Shown here piece after piece: positions 35,281 to 43,151 of a DNA stretch of 57,829 bases. Origin of the DNA: Gammaproteobacteria bacterium (GTDB lineage: Bacteria; Gemmatimonadota; Gemmatimonadetes; Longimicrobiales; Gaopeijiaceae). Each line of letters opens with the position of its first letter. Position 1 is the first letter of the stretch. The notes beneath the pieces are model-generated. The model ran no database searches. It saw nothing but the letters and a program-made list of their open reading frames with translations, and was not told where the DNA came from. A program made the position numbers and the translations under genes. The stretch is taken from contig JAPPJO010000126.1 of assembly GCA_028820325.1 (NCBI GenBank), forward strand, positions 1 through 57,829, read 5' to 3'.

Positions 35281-35622
35281 ATGGCGATTCAGGTCAACTG
35301 GACCCGGAATTCCGGAGTCCTGGTCGCGAAGCCGGTGGGTCGCGTCTACAGCTCCGACTATCTGGATTGGCAAAGCGAGCTGGAATCGGGCATTTCACCC
35401 GACGACAGGAAGCTGGTTGTCGACTTCGAGCAGGTCCCGTACCTGAGCAGCGCCGGCCTACGGATCCTGTTGATTACCGCGAAGCGGTTCACCGGGCCCG
35501 ATCACGCGTTCTGCGTGTGTGCGCTGACTCGTCCGGTGCGGAAGGTCCTCGCCGCCAGCGGCTTTGACGCCCTCGTCTCGGTGTACGAGTCCGCAGAGGA
35601 GGCGGTCGCGGCGATCGCCTAG
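35281..35622 (+). CDS. STAS-domain anti-sigma-factor antagonist (SpoIIAA/RsbV-like)
   Basis: A 113-residue cytoplasmic protein made of a single STAS domain: GVLVAKPVGRVYSSDYLDWQSEL, KLVVDFEQVPYLSSAGLRIL, then VRKVLAASGFDALVSVYESAEEAV. The phospho-acceptor Ser corresponds to Ser56 in YLSSAGLR; the Asp usually before it in SpoIIAA (DSSG) is Leu here, common in other bacterial STAS proteins. It would release a sigma factor or partner from an anti-sigma kinase, but no kinase or sigma gene is nearby. It is 30 bases after the SDR gene and probably co-transcribed with it. Its TAG stop overlaps the convergent DUF1028 stop. Confidence 0.92.
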   Translation: MAIQVNWTRNSGVLVAKPVGRVYSSDYLDWQSELESGISPDDRKLVVDFEQVPYLSSAGLRILLITAKRFTGPDHAFCVCALTRPVRKVLAASGFDALVSVYESAEEAVAAIA

Positions 35623-36485
35623 TAGTCCGGGAACCCTCCCGCCTGGTTGTTCTCCGCCTTCCAGCGGTCGTAGCGCATTCTGAGCGTGCGGACCGGGTTG
35701 GCGTTCTCGCCTTCCTCGATGTTTTCGTCGGTCACGTCGATGTAGAGCGAGTACTCGCCGTCGTTGAAGGACTCGCCCTCGGGGTCGTCGGGGTTCGCGA
35801 CCAGGATGTAGGCGACGTGCGAGGTCTTCCCGTCGCAAGGCACATGGTCGAGTACGGGGTCCGATTCGCAGGTGCAGCGAACATCGCCGCCGTCGGCGTC
35901 CGCAGCCTCCATCGCCGCCATGACCCGGTCGGCCAGCGTGCCGCCCTCGGCCTTGAAGGCCGCGACGCCGCTGTGCACCACGTCGTCGGAGGCCAGGATG
36001 TTGCCCTGCACTGAGAAGTAGATGCCCTCGGCCGGAATGCTGTCGGCCACGGCCAGCGACGCCTCGCCGTTCCCGCTGCCGGAGTGGCCCGCACAACGCC
36101 CCTGCAGGTCGACGATCCCGAACTGGCGCCGCTCGAACTGGGGATCTTCGCTCAGCATCTCGATGATCCGGTCCGGCGCCGTTCCGTTCTTCAGCTCGGC
36201 GTAGATCAACTCCTGGTTGGCGCGGGTCCGATCCACCCCGGCCTGGGCCGCGGCGACGCCCACCCCCGGCACCACGATCGCCTGGATGTCCATGAGATCC
36301 CTGGCCGGGAGCCCGGGGAACGCCCTCTGCGGCACGCAGGTCGCCGACGCGATCACCACCTGTCCCGTGCGGGTGTCGATCGCGATCACGGACCAGGTCG
36401 CCGAGAGCAGAGCGGGGAACAGGGTCAGGAGCAGAAGCGAGCCAAGCACGCGGCGGGCTTGCCGCGCCATCGAGATGCGGGTCAT
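35619..36485 (-). CDS. DUF1028 family exported protein (Ntn-hydrolase-like)
   Basis: A 288-residue protein. ATG 36485 has GGAGG five bases upstream and begins a signal peptide ([20 protein letters not shown]). The mature N-terminus starts [24 protein letters not shown], the DUF1028 signature, with a Thr or Ser expected as the new N-terminal nucleophile in Ntn-hydrolase-like proteins. It also has [36 protein letters not shown] and [15 protein letters not shown]. The C-terminus is acidic ([14 protein letters not shown]). DUF1028 proteins are suspected amide or peptide hydrolases, mostly uncharacterised. The 3' end overlaps the STAS gene by 4 bases in convergent orientation. It is divergent from the Gfo/Idh gene. 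Confidence 0.9.
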   Translation of the reverse strand: MTRISMARQARRVLGSLLLLTLFPALLSATWSVIAIDTRTGQVVIASATCVPQRAFPGLPARDLMDIQAIVVPGVGVAAAQAGVDRTRANQELIYAELKNGTAPDRIIEMLSEDPQFERRQFGIVDLQGRCAGHSGSGNGEASLAVADSIPAEGIYFSVQGNILASDDVVHSGVAAFKAEGGTLADRVMAAMEAADADGGDVRCTCESDPVLDHVPCDGKTSHVAYILVANPDDPEGESFNDGEYSLYIDVTDENIEEGENANPVRTLRMRYDRWKAENNQAGGFPDY

Positions 36486-36564
36486 CGTTACCTCCGTTGC
36501 GGTTGTGAACCGACAACGTCCGGCCACACCGGCCCATCGCGCAAGAAGAACGGAGTATCGACAA

Positions 36565-38052
36565 GTGTCTGAACAACTGACCCGCAGGGACTTCGTGGAC
36601 CGCAGCGCCACCCTCGCCGCAGGCGCCATGATCGTTCCGCGGCCCGTGCTCGGCGGCCCCGGCTACCGGGCACCGTCGGACAGGCTCAACCTCGCGATCA
36701 TCGGGGTGGGCGGGCAGGGAACCGAGAACGCCCAGGAGTTCGGCACCGAGCACATCGCCGCAATCTGCGACGTGCACTGGGGAATCGTGCACCGGCGCGT
36801 CCAGGAGCGGCTCGTGGACGGCGACGGCAACCCCCGCGAGAAGGGTCACCGCTGGCGCGAACAGTTCCTGCAGGCGCGGCAGTACACCGACTTCCGCGAA
36901 CTCCTGGACAGCGAAGCGGACCTGGACGCGGTGCTCATCGCAACCCCCGACCACCTACACGCGACGATGGCCAAGGCGGCGATGGAGGCGCGGAAGCACG
37001 TCTACGTGGAGAAGCCACTCACCTACACCGTCCACGAAGCCCGCGCGCTCGCCGAGATCGCTCAGCGCACCGGTGTCGTCACCCAGATGGGCAACCAGGG
37101 CCACTCCAGCGACGACGCGCGGCTCGTCAACGAGTGGGTTCAGGCCGGCGTCATCGGCGACGTCAACGAAGTCCACATCTGGACCAACCGGCCGATCTGG
37201 CCGCAGGGGATCCGGCGTCCCGCGCCCTGGGAGGAAGGCCTCAATCCGGGCTGGTACCAGCAGTGGCACCAGGGCGCGATCCAGTCGCTCGCGGCGGACG
37301 TCATGGACGCGGGCTATCCCCTGCCGACCGGCATGGACTGGGACCTCTACCTCGGCCCCACCACAAAGGACATCCCCTTCCACCCGGTCTACCACCCCTT
37401 CAACTGGCGCGGCTGGGTCGACTTCGGCGTGAGCGCGCTGGGCGACATGGGCGCGCACCTCGTGGATCATCCCTACTGGGCCCTCGGCCTCACCTACCCC
37501 ACGACCGTCGAGGCCACCTCGACCCCCTGGGGCGGCCCCCAGGACGACCCAGCTTCCTTCCCGCTGGCCATGCGCGCCCACTACGAGTTCCCGGCCCGCG
37601 GGTCCATGCCGGCGGTCGACCTCCACTGGTACGACGGCGGCCTCATGCCCCCCCGCCCGTCCGCACTCCCCGACGACGTCGATCTCAACCGCACGGGCGG
37701 CGTCATGTTCGTCGGCGACCGCGGCATTCTGATGCACGGCACCTACGGCCGCAATCCCCGGCTCTTCCCCGAGTCGCTGGCCGCCGAGGCCGCAGAGGTC
37801 CCCCGGACACAGCCCCGTATTGAGGGCACCCACCAGATGAACTGGGTGAAGGCCTGCAAGGCGGGCGGCGAGGCGTCGTGCCCCTTCGACTACGCGTCGC
37901 GCCTGACCGAGGTCATGCTGCTGGGCATCGTCGCGCTGCGCACCGGCCAGGGGAAGAAGATCCACTACGACGCCGACGCGATGCGGGTCACAAACGTGGA
38001 GGAAGCCAACCGGTATCTGACGCGCGAGTACCGGGCGGGCTGGGAGGTGTGA
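36565..38052 (+). CDS. Tat-exported Gfo/Idh/MocA family oxidoreductase
   Basis: A 495-residue protein. GTG 36565 was chosen: GGAG lies nine bases upstream and the product then starts with a twin-arginine signal ([20 protein letters not shown]). The Rossmann domain is [19 protein letters not shown] with GVGGQG. It continues [38 protein letters not shown], where EKP holds the catalytic-region Lys, and [16 protein letters not shown]. The C-terminal domain includes [15 protein letters not shown] and [16 protein letters not shown]. Planctomycete- and Gemmatimonadota-type exported members act on sugars with tightly bound NAD(P). The insertion and substrate loops do not reveal a substrate. It is divergent from DUF1028; the next gene is arsR, 173 bases downstream. 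Confidence 0.92.
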   Translation: MSEQLTRRDFVDRSATLAAGAMIVPRPVLGGPGYRAPSDRLNLAIIGVGGQGTENAQEFGTEHIAAICDVHWGIVHRRVQERLVDGDGNPREKGHRWREQFLQARQYTDFRELLDSEADLDAVLIATPDHLHATMAKAAMEARKHVYVEKPLTYTVHEARALAEIAQRTGVVTQMGNQGHSSDDARLVNEWVQAGVIGDVNEVHIWTNRPIWPQGIRRPAPWEEGLNPGWYQQWHQGAIQSLAADVMDAGYPLPTGMDWDLYLGPTTKDIPFHPVYHPFNWRGWVDFGVSALGDMGAHLVDHPYWALGLTYPTTVEATSTPWGGPQDDPASFPLAMRAHYEFPARGSMPAVDLHWYDGGLMPPRPSALPDDVDLNRTGGVMFVGDRGILMHGTYGRNPRLFPESLAAEAAEVPRTQPRIEGTHQMNWVKACKAGGEASCPFDYASRLTEVMLLGIVALRTGQGKKIHYDADAMRVTNVEEANRYLTREYRAGWEV

Positions 38053-38170
38053 GGCTCGGGGGCTCCGAGGGGCTTGCGTAAACGCGGGCGGCTTTTCCAC
38101 AGCGATCCCCTGACAGAGACTCGATAGTGCGATCAAGACCGGCCGCCATTGACACGCGCGGGGTATTGTA

Positions 38171-38188
38171 TATCGTATATTGACGATA
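38171..38188 (+). promoter_or_regulatory. candidate ArsR operator/promoter
   Basis: The gap before arsR carries an AT-rich island (TATTGTATATCGTATATTG) in otherwise GC-rich DNA. Within it TATCGT (38171-38176) and ACGATA (38183-38188) form a perfect 6-bp inverted repeat with a 6-base spacer, ending 37 bases before the arsR start. ArsR proteins generally autorepress through such AT-rich repeats. Confidence 0.5.
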
Positions 38189-38225
38189 AACGAGCCAACC
38201 AAACAAATGGACGGGCCAGAAAACC

Positions 38226-38564
38226 ATGGGAGTCACCAGAACACGCGCGACCGACTTTGCCCTCGAGGCCGTGCGAACCGCGGGGTGGGGGAGGGCGCTC
38301 GCGCACCCCGCCCGCGTGGCGATTCTGATTCTGCTTGCAGAGCGGCGAACGTGCGTGTGCGGTGAGATCGTGGACGACCTCCCCCTCGCGCAGTCGACCG
38401 TCTCCCAGCATCTGCGGGTGCTTCGGGAGGAGGGCCTGGTAAGGGGCGAGGTAGATGGAACGCGCTCCTGCTATTGCATCGACGCGGATCGAGTCCGCGC
38501 GATGATGACGGACCTCAACCGGCTCGGCGCCAGCCTGGAGCGGAAGGCCGCCTGTGGCTGCTGA
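38226..38564 (+). CDS. ArsR-family metal/metalloid-responsive repressor
   Basis: A 112-residue winged-helix regulator: [26 protein letters not shown], recognition helix [19 protein letters not shown], wing [17 protein letters not shown]. Cys43 and Cys45 (CVC) occupy the place of the arsenite-binding CVCDLC motif in helix alpha-3, though the third Cys is missing. Further Cys pairs at 82/84 (CYC) and 110/112 (CGC, at the very C-terminus) give six Cys, so it is likely a sensor of thiophilic metals or As/Sb. The regulated gene is unknown. No arsenite pump (ArsB/Acr3), ArsC or ArsM is present in the window. A Cys-rich micropeptide gene starts 51 bases after the stop. Start ATG 38226. Confidence 0.92.
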   Translation: MGVTRTRATDFALEAVRTAGWGRALAHPARVAILILLAERRTCVCGEIVDDLPLAQSTVSQHLRVLREEGLVRGEVDGTRSCYCIDADRVRAMMTDLNRLGASLERKAACGC

Positions 38565-38615
38565 CCGGATCAATGCAGGACAATCAACACGTCAATCCCA
38601 ATCAAGGAGGACACG

Positions 38616-38675
38616 ATGACAAGCGTCTGCGGATGTTGCTGCGATGGCGGTTGTTGCGGCGGCCCCTGCTGCTGA
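38616..38675 (+). CDS. 19-residue, eight-cysteine micropeptide (MTSVCGCCCDGGCCGGPCC)
   Basis: A complete micro-ORF below the usual size cutoff: ATG at 38616, TGA at 38673-38675. AGGAGG (38605-38610) lies five bases before the ATG and is one of the best ribosome-binding sites in the window. Eight of 19 residues are Cys (5, 7, 8, 9, 13, 14, 18, 19), the others mostly Gly with one Asp and one Pro. This density resembles metallothioneins. The gene directly follows the ArsR-type sensor, which itself has CVC and CGC motifs, so co-transcription and a metal- or metalloid-binding role are plausible. Alternatively the run of Cys codons makes it a leader peptide for cysteine-dependent attenuation, since mutually exclusive hairpins follow. 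I do not recognise a named family. Expression is not shown by sequence alone. Confidence 0.65.
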   Translation: MTSVCGCCCDGGCCGGPCC

Positions 38676-38684
38676 GCAACTTCG

Positions 38685-38745
38685 GCAAGCCCGAAGGGGG
38701 TCGGTCAGGCGGACCGGCCGACCCCCGGGGGCTTGCGACAAGCCC
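38685..38745 (+). promoter_or_regulatory. mutually exclusive stem-loops (terminator or attenuator)
   Basis: Ten bases after the micropeptide stop, GCAAGCCC (38685-38692) can pair with GGGCTTGC (38729-38736), and inside it GGGGGTCGG (38696-38704) with CCGACCCCC (38718-38726). Alternatively GGGCTTG (38729-38735) pairs with CAAGCCC (38739-38745) across a 3-base loop. The two structures share the central arm. This is the layout of an antiterminator/terminator switch, but no T-run follows. At minimum it is a strong transcript-end structure. Confidence 0.55.
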
Positions 38746-38808
38746 ATCTCCGCCCCGATATCTGATTAACAGTTCCAAACCCGGAAACGTGCAATCAGGG
38801 AATCCGAC

Positions 38809-39960
38809 ATGACTCACACGCGCCGCCGCTTCCTCGCCACCTCTGCCGCCGCCGCCGGAGCCGCCGCGCTCACACCCGGCCAGGCGCTTTCCACTGACGC
38901 TTCGCGCCCTGGCTCCCCGCTCGGCAGCGGTACCCCCTACCCGGGGCCCGCCCCCGCCCTCGACCCCTCCCCGCGCCCCCTCAACATCCTCATCCTGGGC
39001 GGCACGGGATTCATCGGCCCCCACCAGGTGCGCTACGCCATGTACCGCGGCCACCAGGTCAGCATCTTCAACCGCGGCCGATCCGCCCCCGACCTCTTCC
39101 CCGGCGTGGAGACGCTGATCGGCGACCGCGACGGCCAGATCGACGCCCTGCGCGGGCGCACCTGGGACGCCGTCATCGACAACAGCGGCTACGTGCCCCG
39201 GCACGTGCGCGACACGGCCGAACTCCTCCAGGACTCGGTGGGCCGGTACCTCTTCACTTCGACCGGATCGGTCTACACCTTCGACCAGGACGAGATCACC
39301 GAGGACGGCGAGCTTCTCCCCATCGAAGACCCGGAGAGCGAGGACGTGGACCGCTACTACGGCCCCCTCAAGATCCTCTGCGAGAACGCCGTCACCGACA
39401 CCTTCAGGGAACGCGCCACCGTCTTCCGCCTGCACGTCGTGGCAGGCCCCGGCGACACGACCGACCGCTTCACCTACTGGCCCGTCCGCATCGACCACGG
39501 CGGCGAGGTCATCGCGCCCGGCAGCCCTGACACCCCCGTACAGTACATCGACGTGCGCGACCTGGCCGAGTTCATGATCCTGGCCCTCGAGCGCGACATC
39601 GGCGGCACCTTCAATACCGCCGGCCCCGCGCTCGACCCCACCTCGATGGCCGAGTTCCTCTACGGAGTGCGCGCGATCACCAGCGCCCAGCTTGGCTTCA
39701 CCTGGGTCGACGAGCAGTTCCTGATCGACAGGGAGGCCCGCTTCCAGCTGTGGTACCCCCCGGACAACGGTCCGCTGCGCGGCATTTCACGGGTACGGTC
39801 CCACAAGGCCGTCGCCGCCGGCCTCAAGTTCCGGCCGCTGGCGGTCACCGCGCTCGACACGCTGGATTGGTTCAACACCCAGTCCGAAGAGCGGCGCAAC
39901 CAGCTACAGCTCAACCTGGACCGTGACCGGCAGATCCTGGAGGAGTGGAAGGCGCGGTAG
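38809..39960 (+). CDS. Tat-exported NAD-dependent epimerase/dehydratase (SDR), second paralogue
   Basis: A 383-residue protein with twin-arginine signal THTRRRFLATSAAAAGAAAL. The SDR core is NILILGGTGFIGPHQVRYAMYRGHQVSIFNRGRS, DNSGYVPRHVRDTAELL, STGSVYTFDQDE, YYGPLKILCENAV (YxxxK), FRLHVVAGPGDTTDRFTYWPVRI. It parallels the gene at 34099-35250 along its whole length and has the same length, so the two arose by duplication. The signal peptides differ (this one lacks a lipobox Cys). An exported, NAD-bound enzyme requires Tat. It lies 64 bases after the hairpin region and may be read from the ArsR promoter or its own. Substrate unknown; a C-terminal acidic helix (NLDRDRQILEEWKA) closes the protein. 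Confidence 0.9.
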   Translation: MTHTRRRFLATSAAAAGAAALTPGQALSTDASRPGSPLGSGTPYPGPAPALDPSPRPLNILILGGTGFIGPHQVRYAMYRGHQVSIFNRGRSAPDLFPGVETLIGDRDGQIDALRGRTWDAVIDNSGYVPRHVRDTAELLQDSVGRYLFTSTGSVYTFDQDEITEDGELLPIEDPESEDVDRYYGPLKILCENAVTDTFRERATVFRLHVVAGPGDTTDRFTYWPVRIDHGGEVIAPGSPDTPVQYIDVRDLAEFMILALERDIGGTFNTAGPALDPTSMAEFLYGVRAITSAQLGFTWVDEQFLIDREARFQLWYPPDNGPLRGISRVRSHKAVAAGLKFRPLAVTALDTLDWFNTQSEERRNQLQLNLDRDRQILEEWKAR

Positions 39961-40030
39961 GGCCGAGTCACATGTAAGCCGTAGTTGACATTATGTCACC
40001 TGTGCTTGACGTTCTCCCGCGATCCCGCCC

Positions 40031-41854
40031 CTACATCGGGTCCCCATAAAACCGCCACGCCGCCCGAAAGTCCCTGGACGGCGCCTCGCCCAGAAGCCGC
40101 GCCCGCACCATCTCGATGGGCATGCGGCCACCCCGCAGAATCGTGTCGTGGAACTCGCGCTCGGTCATCTCGCCGCCGCCGACCAGCTGCTCCTGCAGCG
40201 TGCGGAGCTGCAGGCCGCCCAGCATGTACGCGGCCTGGTACAGCGGCGAATAGTTCCCGTTGAAGGAGCGGCGCACCTCGGCTGTCGCGTTCGCGGGCTC
40301 GTGACCCACGCGCTCGACCAGGAAGGCGATCGCCTCGTCGGGCGTCATCTCGCCCAGGTGAAAGCTCAGCGAGAAGATGATCCGCGCGGCCCGGTGCATG
40401 CGCCAGAAGAGCATCCCGATCCGGTCCTCGGGCGTCGACGGGAACCCCATGTCCCACAGCCGCATCTCCCAGTACAGCGCCCATCCCTCGCCCCAGAACG
40501 GCGTGCGGAAGAGGTTGCGGTGCGAGTTGTAGCGCTCGGTCATGAAGCCCTGCAGGTGATGCCCGGGGATCAGCTCGTGGTGAACCGTCGCGCGCGCGAA
40601 GTGGATGTTGTTCCCGCGCATGCTCATGCGCTTCTCGTCGTGCGTCATCTCGTGGGTCGGGAACGAGACGCGGATGACCTCGCCGCCCAGGAAGAACGGG
40701 GCCACGCGCTGACGCTCGGGTGACATCATCTCCAGCCGCCACACTTCATTCGCCAGCGGTGGAAGCGTCACCACGTCACGCTCCTCGAGGAAGTCGACCG
40801 CCTCCTGCGCCAGCTCCACGATCAGTTCGGGCTGTCGGCCAGGCTCCACGTGCAGCGTCTTCACATGCTCCAGCGCCGCCCGCCAGTCGTCCCCATACCC
40901 CAGGTCCCGCGACGCCTCCAGCATGCGCGCGTCGCACCACGCGAACTCGCGCTCGGCGATCGCGATCAGCTCCTCGGGCGTGTACGGGATCATCTCGTAG
41001 GTCAGGTCCGCCTCCATCCCGTCCCGCCCGATCGGGTCGCCCACGATCGGCTCCTCCGCGCCCTCCGGCCACCCGACAATCCGCTCCCGCAGCGTCAGCA
41101 GATAGCGGCCCAGCGCCTCGTCGGCCTCCCCGTACGGCTGCTGAGCCCACCACGTGAAGAGCGGGTCGTAGCCCGCGTAGTGGCGGTACCAGGAGCCGAG
41201 AGCACTTGTATAGGATTGAAGGAGCCGCACGGCCCGCAGTCCGGTGATCGGCGTCGGGGTTGGCAGCCCGGCCCCGCCCAGGCCAGCCCCCCCGGCTGCT
41301 GCCCCGGACCGCACCGCGCGGTCGGCTTCGTCCACCGCTACGGCCAGCGCGGCCAGGCTCCCCGCGATCTGCTGCCCGTCGACCTCCCTGCGCGAGTGGC
41401 GAATGTCCAGCAACGCTACGATCTCGTCCGCGAACGGGAGCAGGGGGAGCACTTCGGCGACCATCCGCCCCTCCCGCGCGAGCAACTCCTGGCGATAGCG
41501 CACCTCGCTGCTCAGCAGGACGTGGTCGATGCTGCCCTCCACGTCCTCCGGGGCCACCTGGAGCGCATCGAGCTCCCTCGTCCACCCCGCCAGAAAACCA
41601 CGCATGCGTTCGTGGCGCGCTGCCGAGTACGGAATGTCCCCCCACCGCCGCTCCAGCACTGCCAGGTCGGCGCTGAACCGTTCCACGACCTGTGCCAGGC
41701 CGGATTCCTGGAAGGCGGCGACATCCTCGAGGCCCGGGGTGGACGAGCCGGCCTGTCCCGACGTGCTTCCCGCCGTGACCGCCAGCGATGCCACCGTCCA
41801 AGGGGCCACCATGATCGAAAAACGACGAAGCGGTCCAAGGCGACTTGTTTTCAC
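40031..41854 (-). CDS. DUF885 family metallo-exopeptidase, exported
   Basis: A 607-residue protein started at GTG 41854 (GAGGAG six bases upstream), giving a signal peptide (FSIMVAPWTVASLAVTAG). The frame continues to 42382 only as antisense of rtcB. DUF885 features are a largely alpha-helical body and the zinc motif VHHELIPGHHLQ. FWGEGWALYWE supplies the third ligand Glu and MGGLQLRTLQ-type helices follow (YMLGGLQLRTL). RRSFNGNYSPLYQAAY and FHDTILRGGRMPIEMVRA are conserved C-terminal blocks. DUF885 proteins are related to M32/M3-like thermolysin-fold peptidases acting on peptides or dipeptides. The gene is convergent with the SDR gene and divergent from rtcB. Confidence 0.93.
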   Translation of the reverse strand: MKTSRLGPLRRFSIMVAPWTVASLAVTAGSTSGQAGSSTPGLEDVAAFQESGLAQVVERFSADLAVLERRWGDIPYSAARHERMRGFLAGWTRELDALQVAPEDVEGSIDHVLLSSEVRYRQELLAREGRMVAEVLPLLPFADEIVALLDIRHSRREVDGQQIAGSLAALAVAVDEADRAVRSGAAAGGAGLGGAGLPTPTPITGLRAVRLLQSYTSALGSWYRHYAGYDPLFTWWAQQPYGEADEALGRYLLTLRERIVGWPEGAEEPIVGDPIGRDGMEADLTYEMIPYTPEELIAIAEREFAWCDARMLEASRDLGYGDDWRAALEHVKTLHVEPGRQPELIVELAQEAVDFLEERDVVTLPPLANEVWRLEMMSPERQRVAPFFLGGEVIRVSFPTHEMTHDEKRMSMRGNNIHFARATVHHELIPGHHLQGFMTERYNSHRNLFRTPFWGEGWALYWEMRLWDMGFPSTPEDRIGMLFWRMHRAARIIFSLSFHLGEMTPDEAIAFLVERVGHEPANATAEVRRSFNGNYSPLYQAAYMLGGLQLRTLQEQLVGGGEMTEREFHDTILRGGRMPIEMVRARLLGEAPSRDFRAAWRFYGDPM

Positions 41855-41942
41855 GGATCCCTCCTCTGGAAGTACATTGGACGCCCCCTGGGGGCGCGCT
41901 CCTGCGACCCTCGTGACGACCGTCCACTTGGACTCTGGACCC

Positions 41943-43151
41943 ATGCAGGTATTCGGGCAACACGAAGCGCAGACACGGGGCCAGCTCGCGCGCGTCGCCC
42001 AGCGAGCCGAGCACGCCGCCCTCATGGCGGACGGCCATCTGGGATACGTCATGCCGATCGGGGGCGTGGCGGCGTATCGCAACCGGGTCAGCGTCGCGGG
42101 TGTGGGGTTCGACATCGCATGCGGCAACGCCGCGATCCGGACCGACCTGCGGCTGGACGACCTCCGAGACCGGCCCGGCGGGCTCCGGCGCGGCCTGGAA
42201 CGCATCGGCGACCACATCGGCTCCGAGCTGGCATTCGGGGTCGGCGGCACCAACAGGTCACCCGATGCGCCCTCGGACCACCCGCTGTTCGAGGACTCGG
42301 CCTGGGAAGCCGTCCCGGGCAAGCACCGCCGCGCTCTGCGAGACAAGGCCCGCAAGCAGCTGGGCACGGTGGGGTCCGGCAACCACTACGTCGACGTCTT
42401 CGCCGACGAACAGGAGCACATCTGGGTCGGCGTGCATTTCGGTTCACGTGGCTTCGGCCACACCGTCGCCTCGTCGTTTCTCGCGATCGGCCAGGGGGCC
42501 GAATGGGGTACGCGCGTCCGCGAGGCGGAAGTCATCCTCGACCTCGACGCGCCCGTCGGGCACGACTATTGGCAGCTCATGAACCTGGCCGGGCGGTACG
42601 CGTACGCGGGCCGCGAGTGGGCGGTGCGGAAGGCCGTCGAGATCATTGAAGGACACGAGGTCGAACTGGTTCACAACCACCACAACTTCGCCTGGAAAGA
42701 GGAGCACTTCGGACGGAACTTCGTCGTGGTGCGGAAGGGCGCAACGCCGGCTTTCCCCGGGCAGAAGGGCTTCGTGGGGGGCTCCATGGGCGACGACGCG
42801 GTCATCCTCGAAGGAACGCGCGCCGCCAAACCGGACTCACCGACCGCCGAGCTTCAGGCGACGGCCCTCTACTCGACCGTCCACGGCGCGGGCCGGGTAA
42901 TGAGCCGCACCGCCGCACGGGGAAAGCGTCACCGCCGGACGGGCAAGGTGCTCAAACGCGGGAAGGTGTCCCGCGAGATGATGCACGACTGGGTCGACCG
43001 CAAAGGTGTGGTGCTGCGCGGCGGCGGCACGGACGAGAGCCCCCATGTGTATCGAAGGCTGCCCGATGTGCTGGCCGCCCAGGGGAACACGGTCAAAGTG
43101 CTACACACACTCCGGCCGCTGGTGGTGGTCATGGCGGGCGGGGGCCGGTAG
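41943..43151 (+). CDS. rtcB: RtcB-family RNA ligase/repair protein
   Basis: A 402-residue protein. RtcB seals 2',3'-cyclic-phosphate and 5'-OH RNA ends with GTP and manganese. Metal ligands: Cys60 in GFDIACGN, His in GSGNHYVDV, His in VHFGSRGFGH, His314 in STVHGAGRVMSR. The guanylated His is His388 in VKVLHTLRPLVVV. The C-terminus ends VVVMAGGGR, lacking the usual terminal Lys-Gly, so the GTP contact may differ, as in some RtcB-like branches. ATG 41943 begins the conserved MQVFGQHE; GTG 41913 is an alternative. Neither has a good ribosome-binding site. No RtcA, RtcR or archease is nearby. It is divergent from DUF885 (88-base gap containing the palindrome CGCCCCC-T-GGGGGCG at 41882-41896). The 3' end overlaps tag by 23 bases. 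Confidence 0.92.
   Translation: MQVFGQHEAQTRGQLARVAQRAEHAALMADGHLGYVMPIGGVAAYRNRVSVAGVGFDIACGNAAIRTDLRLDDLRDRPGGLRRGLERIGDHIGSELAFGVGGTNRSPDAPSDHPLFEDSAWEAVPGKHRRALRDKARKQLGTVGSGNHYVDVFADEQEHIWVGVHFGSRGFGHTVASSFLAIGQGAEWGTRVREAEVILDLDAPVGHDYWQLMNLAGRYAYAGREWAVRKAVEIIEGHEVELVHNHHNFAWKEEHFGRNFVVVRKGATPAFPGQKGFVGGSMGDDAVILEGTRAAKPDSPTAELQATALYSTVHGAGRVMSRTAARGKRHRRTGKVLKRGKVSREMMHDWVDRKGVVLRGGGTDESPHVYRRLPDVLAAQGNTVKVLHTLRPLVVVMAGGGR

Noticed and set aside
36955..38202. 415-codon minus-strand frame opposite the Gfo/Idh gene
   Set aside because: No domain pattern and it runs through the arsR promoter; the Gfo/Idh motifs are on the plus strand.
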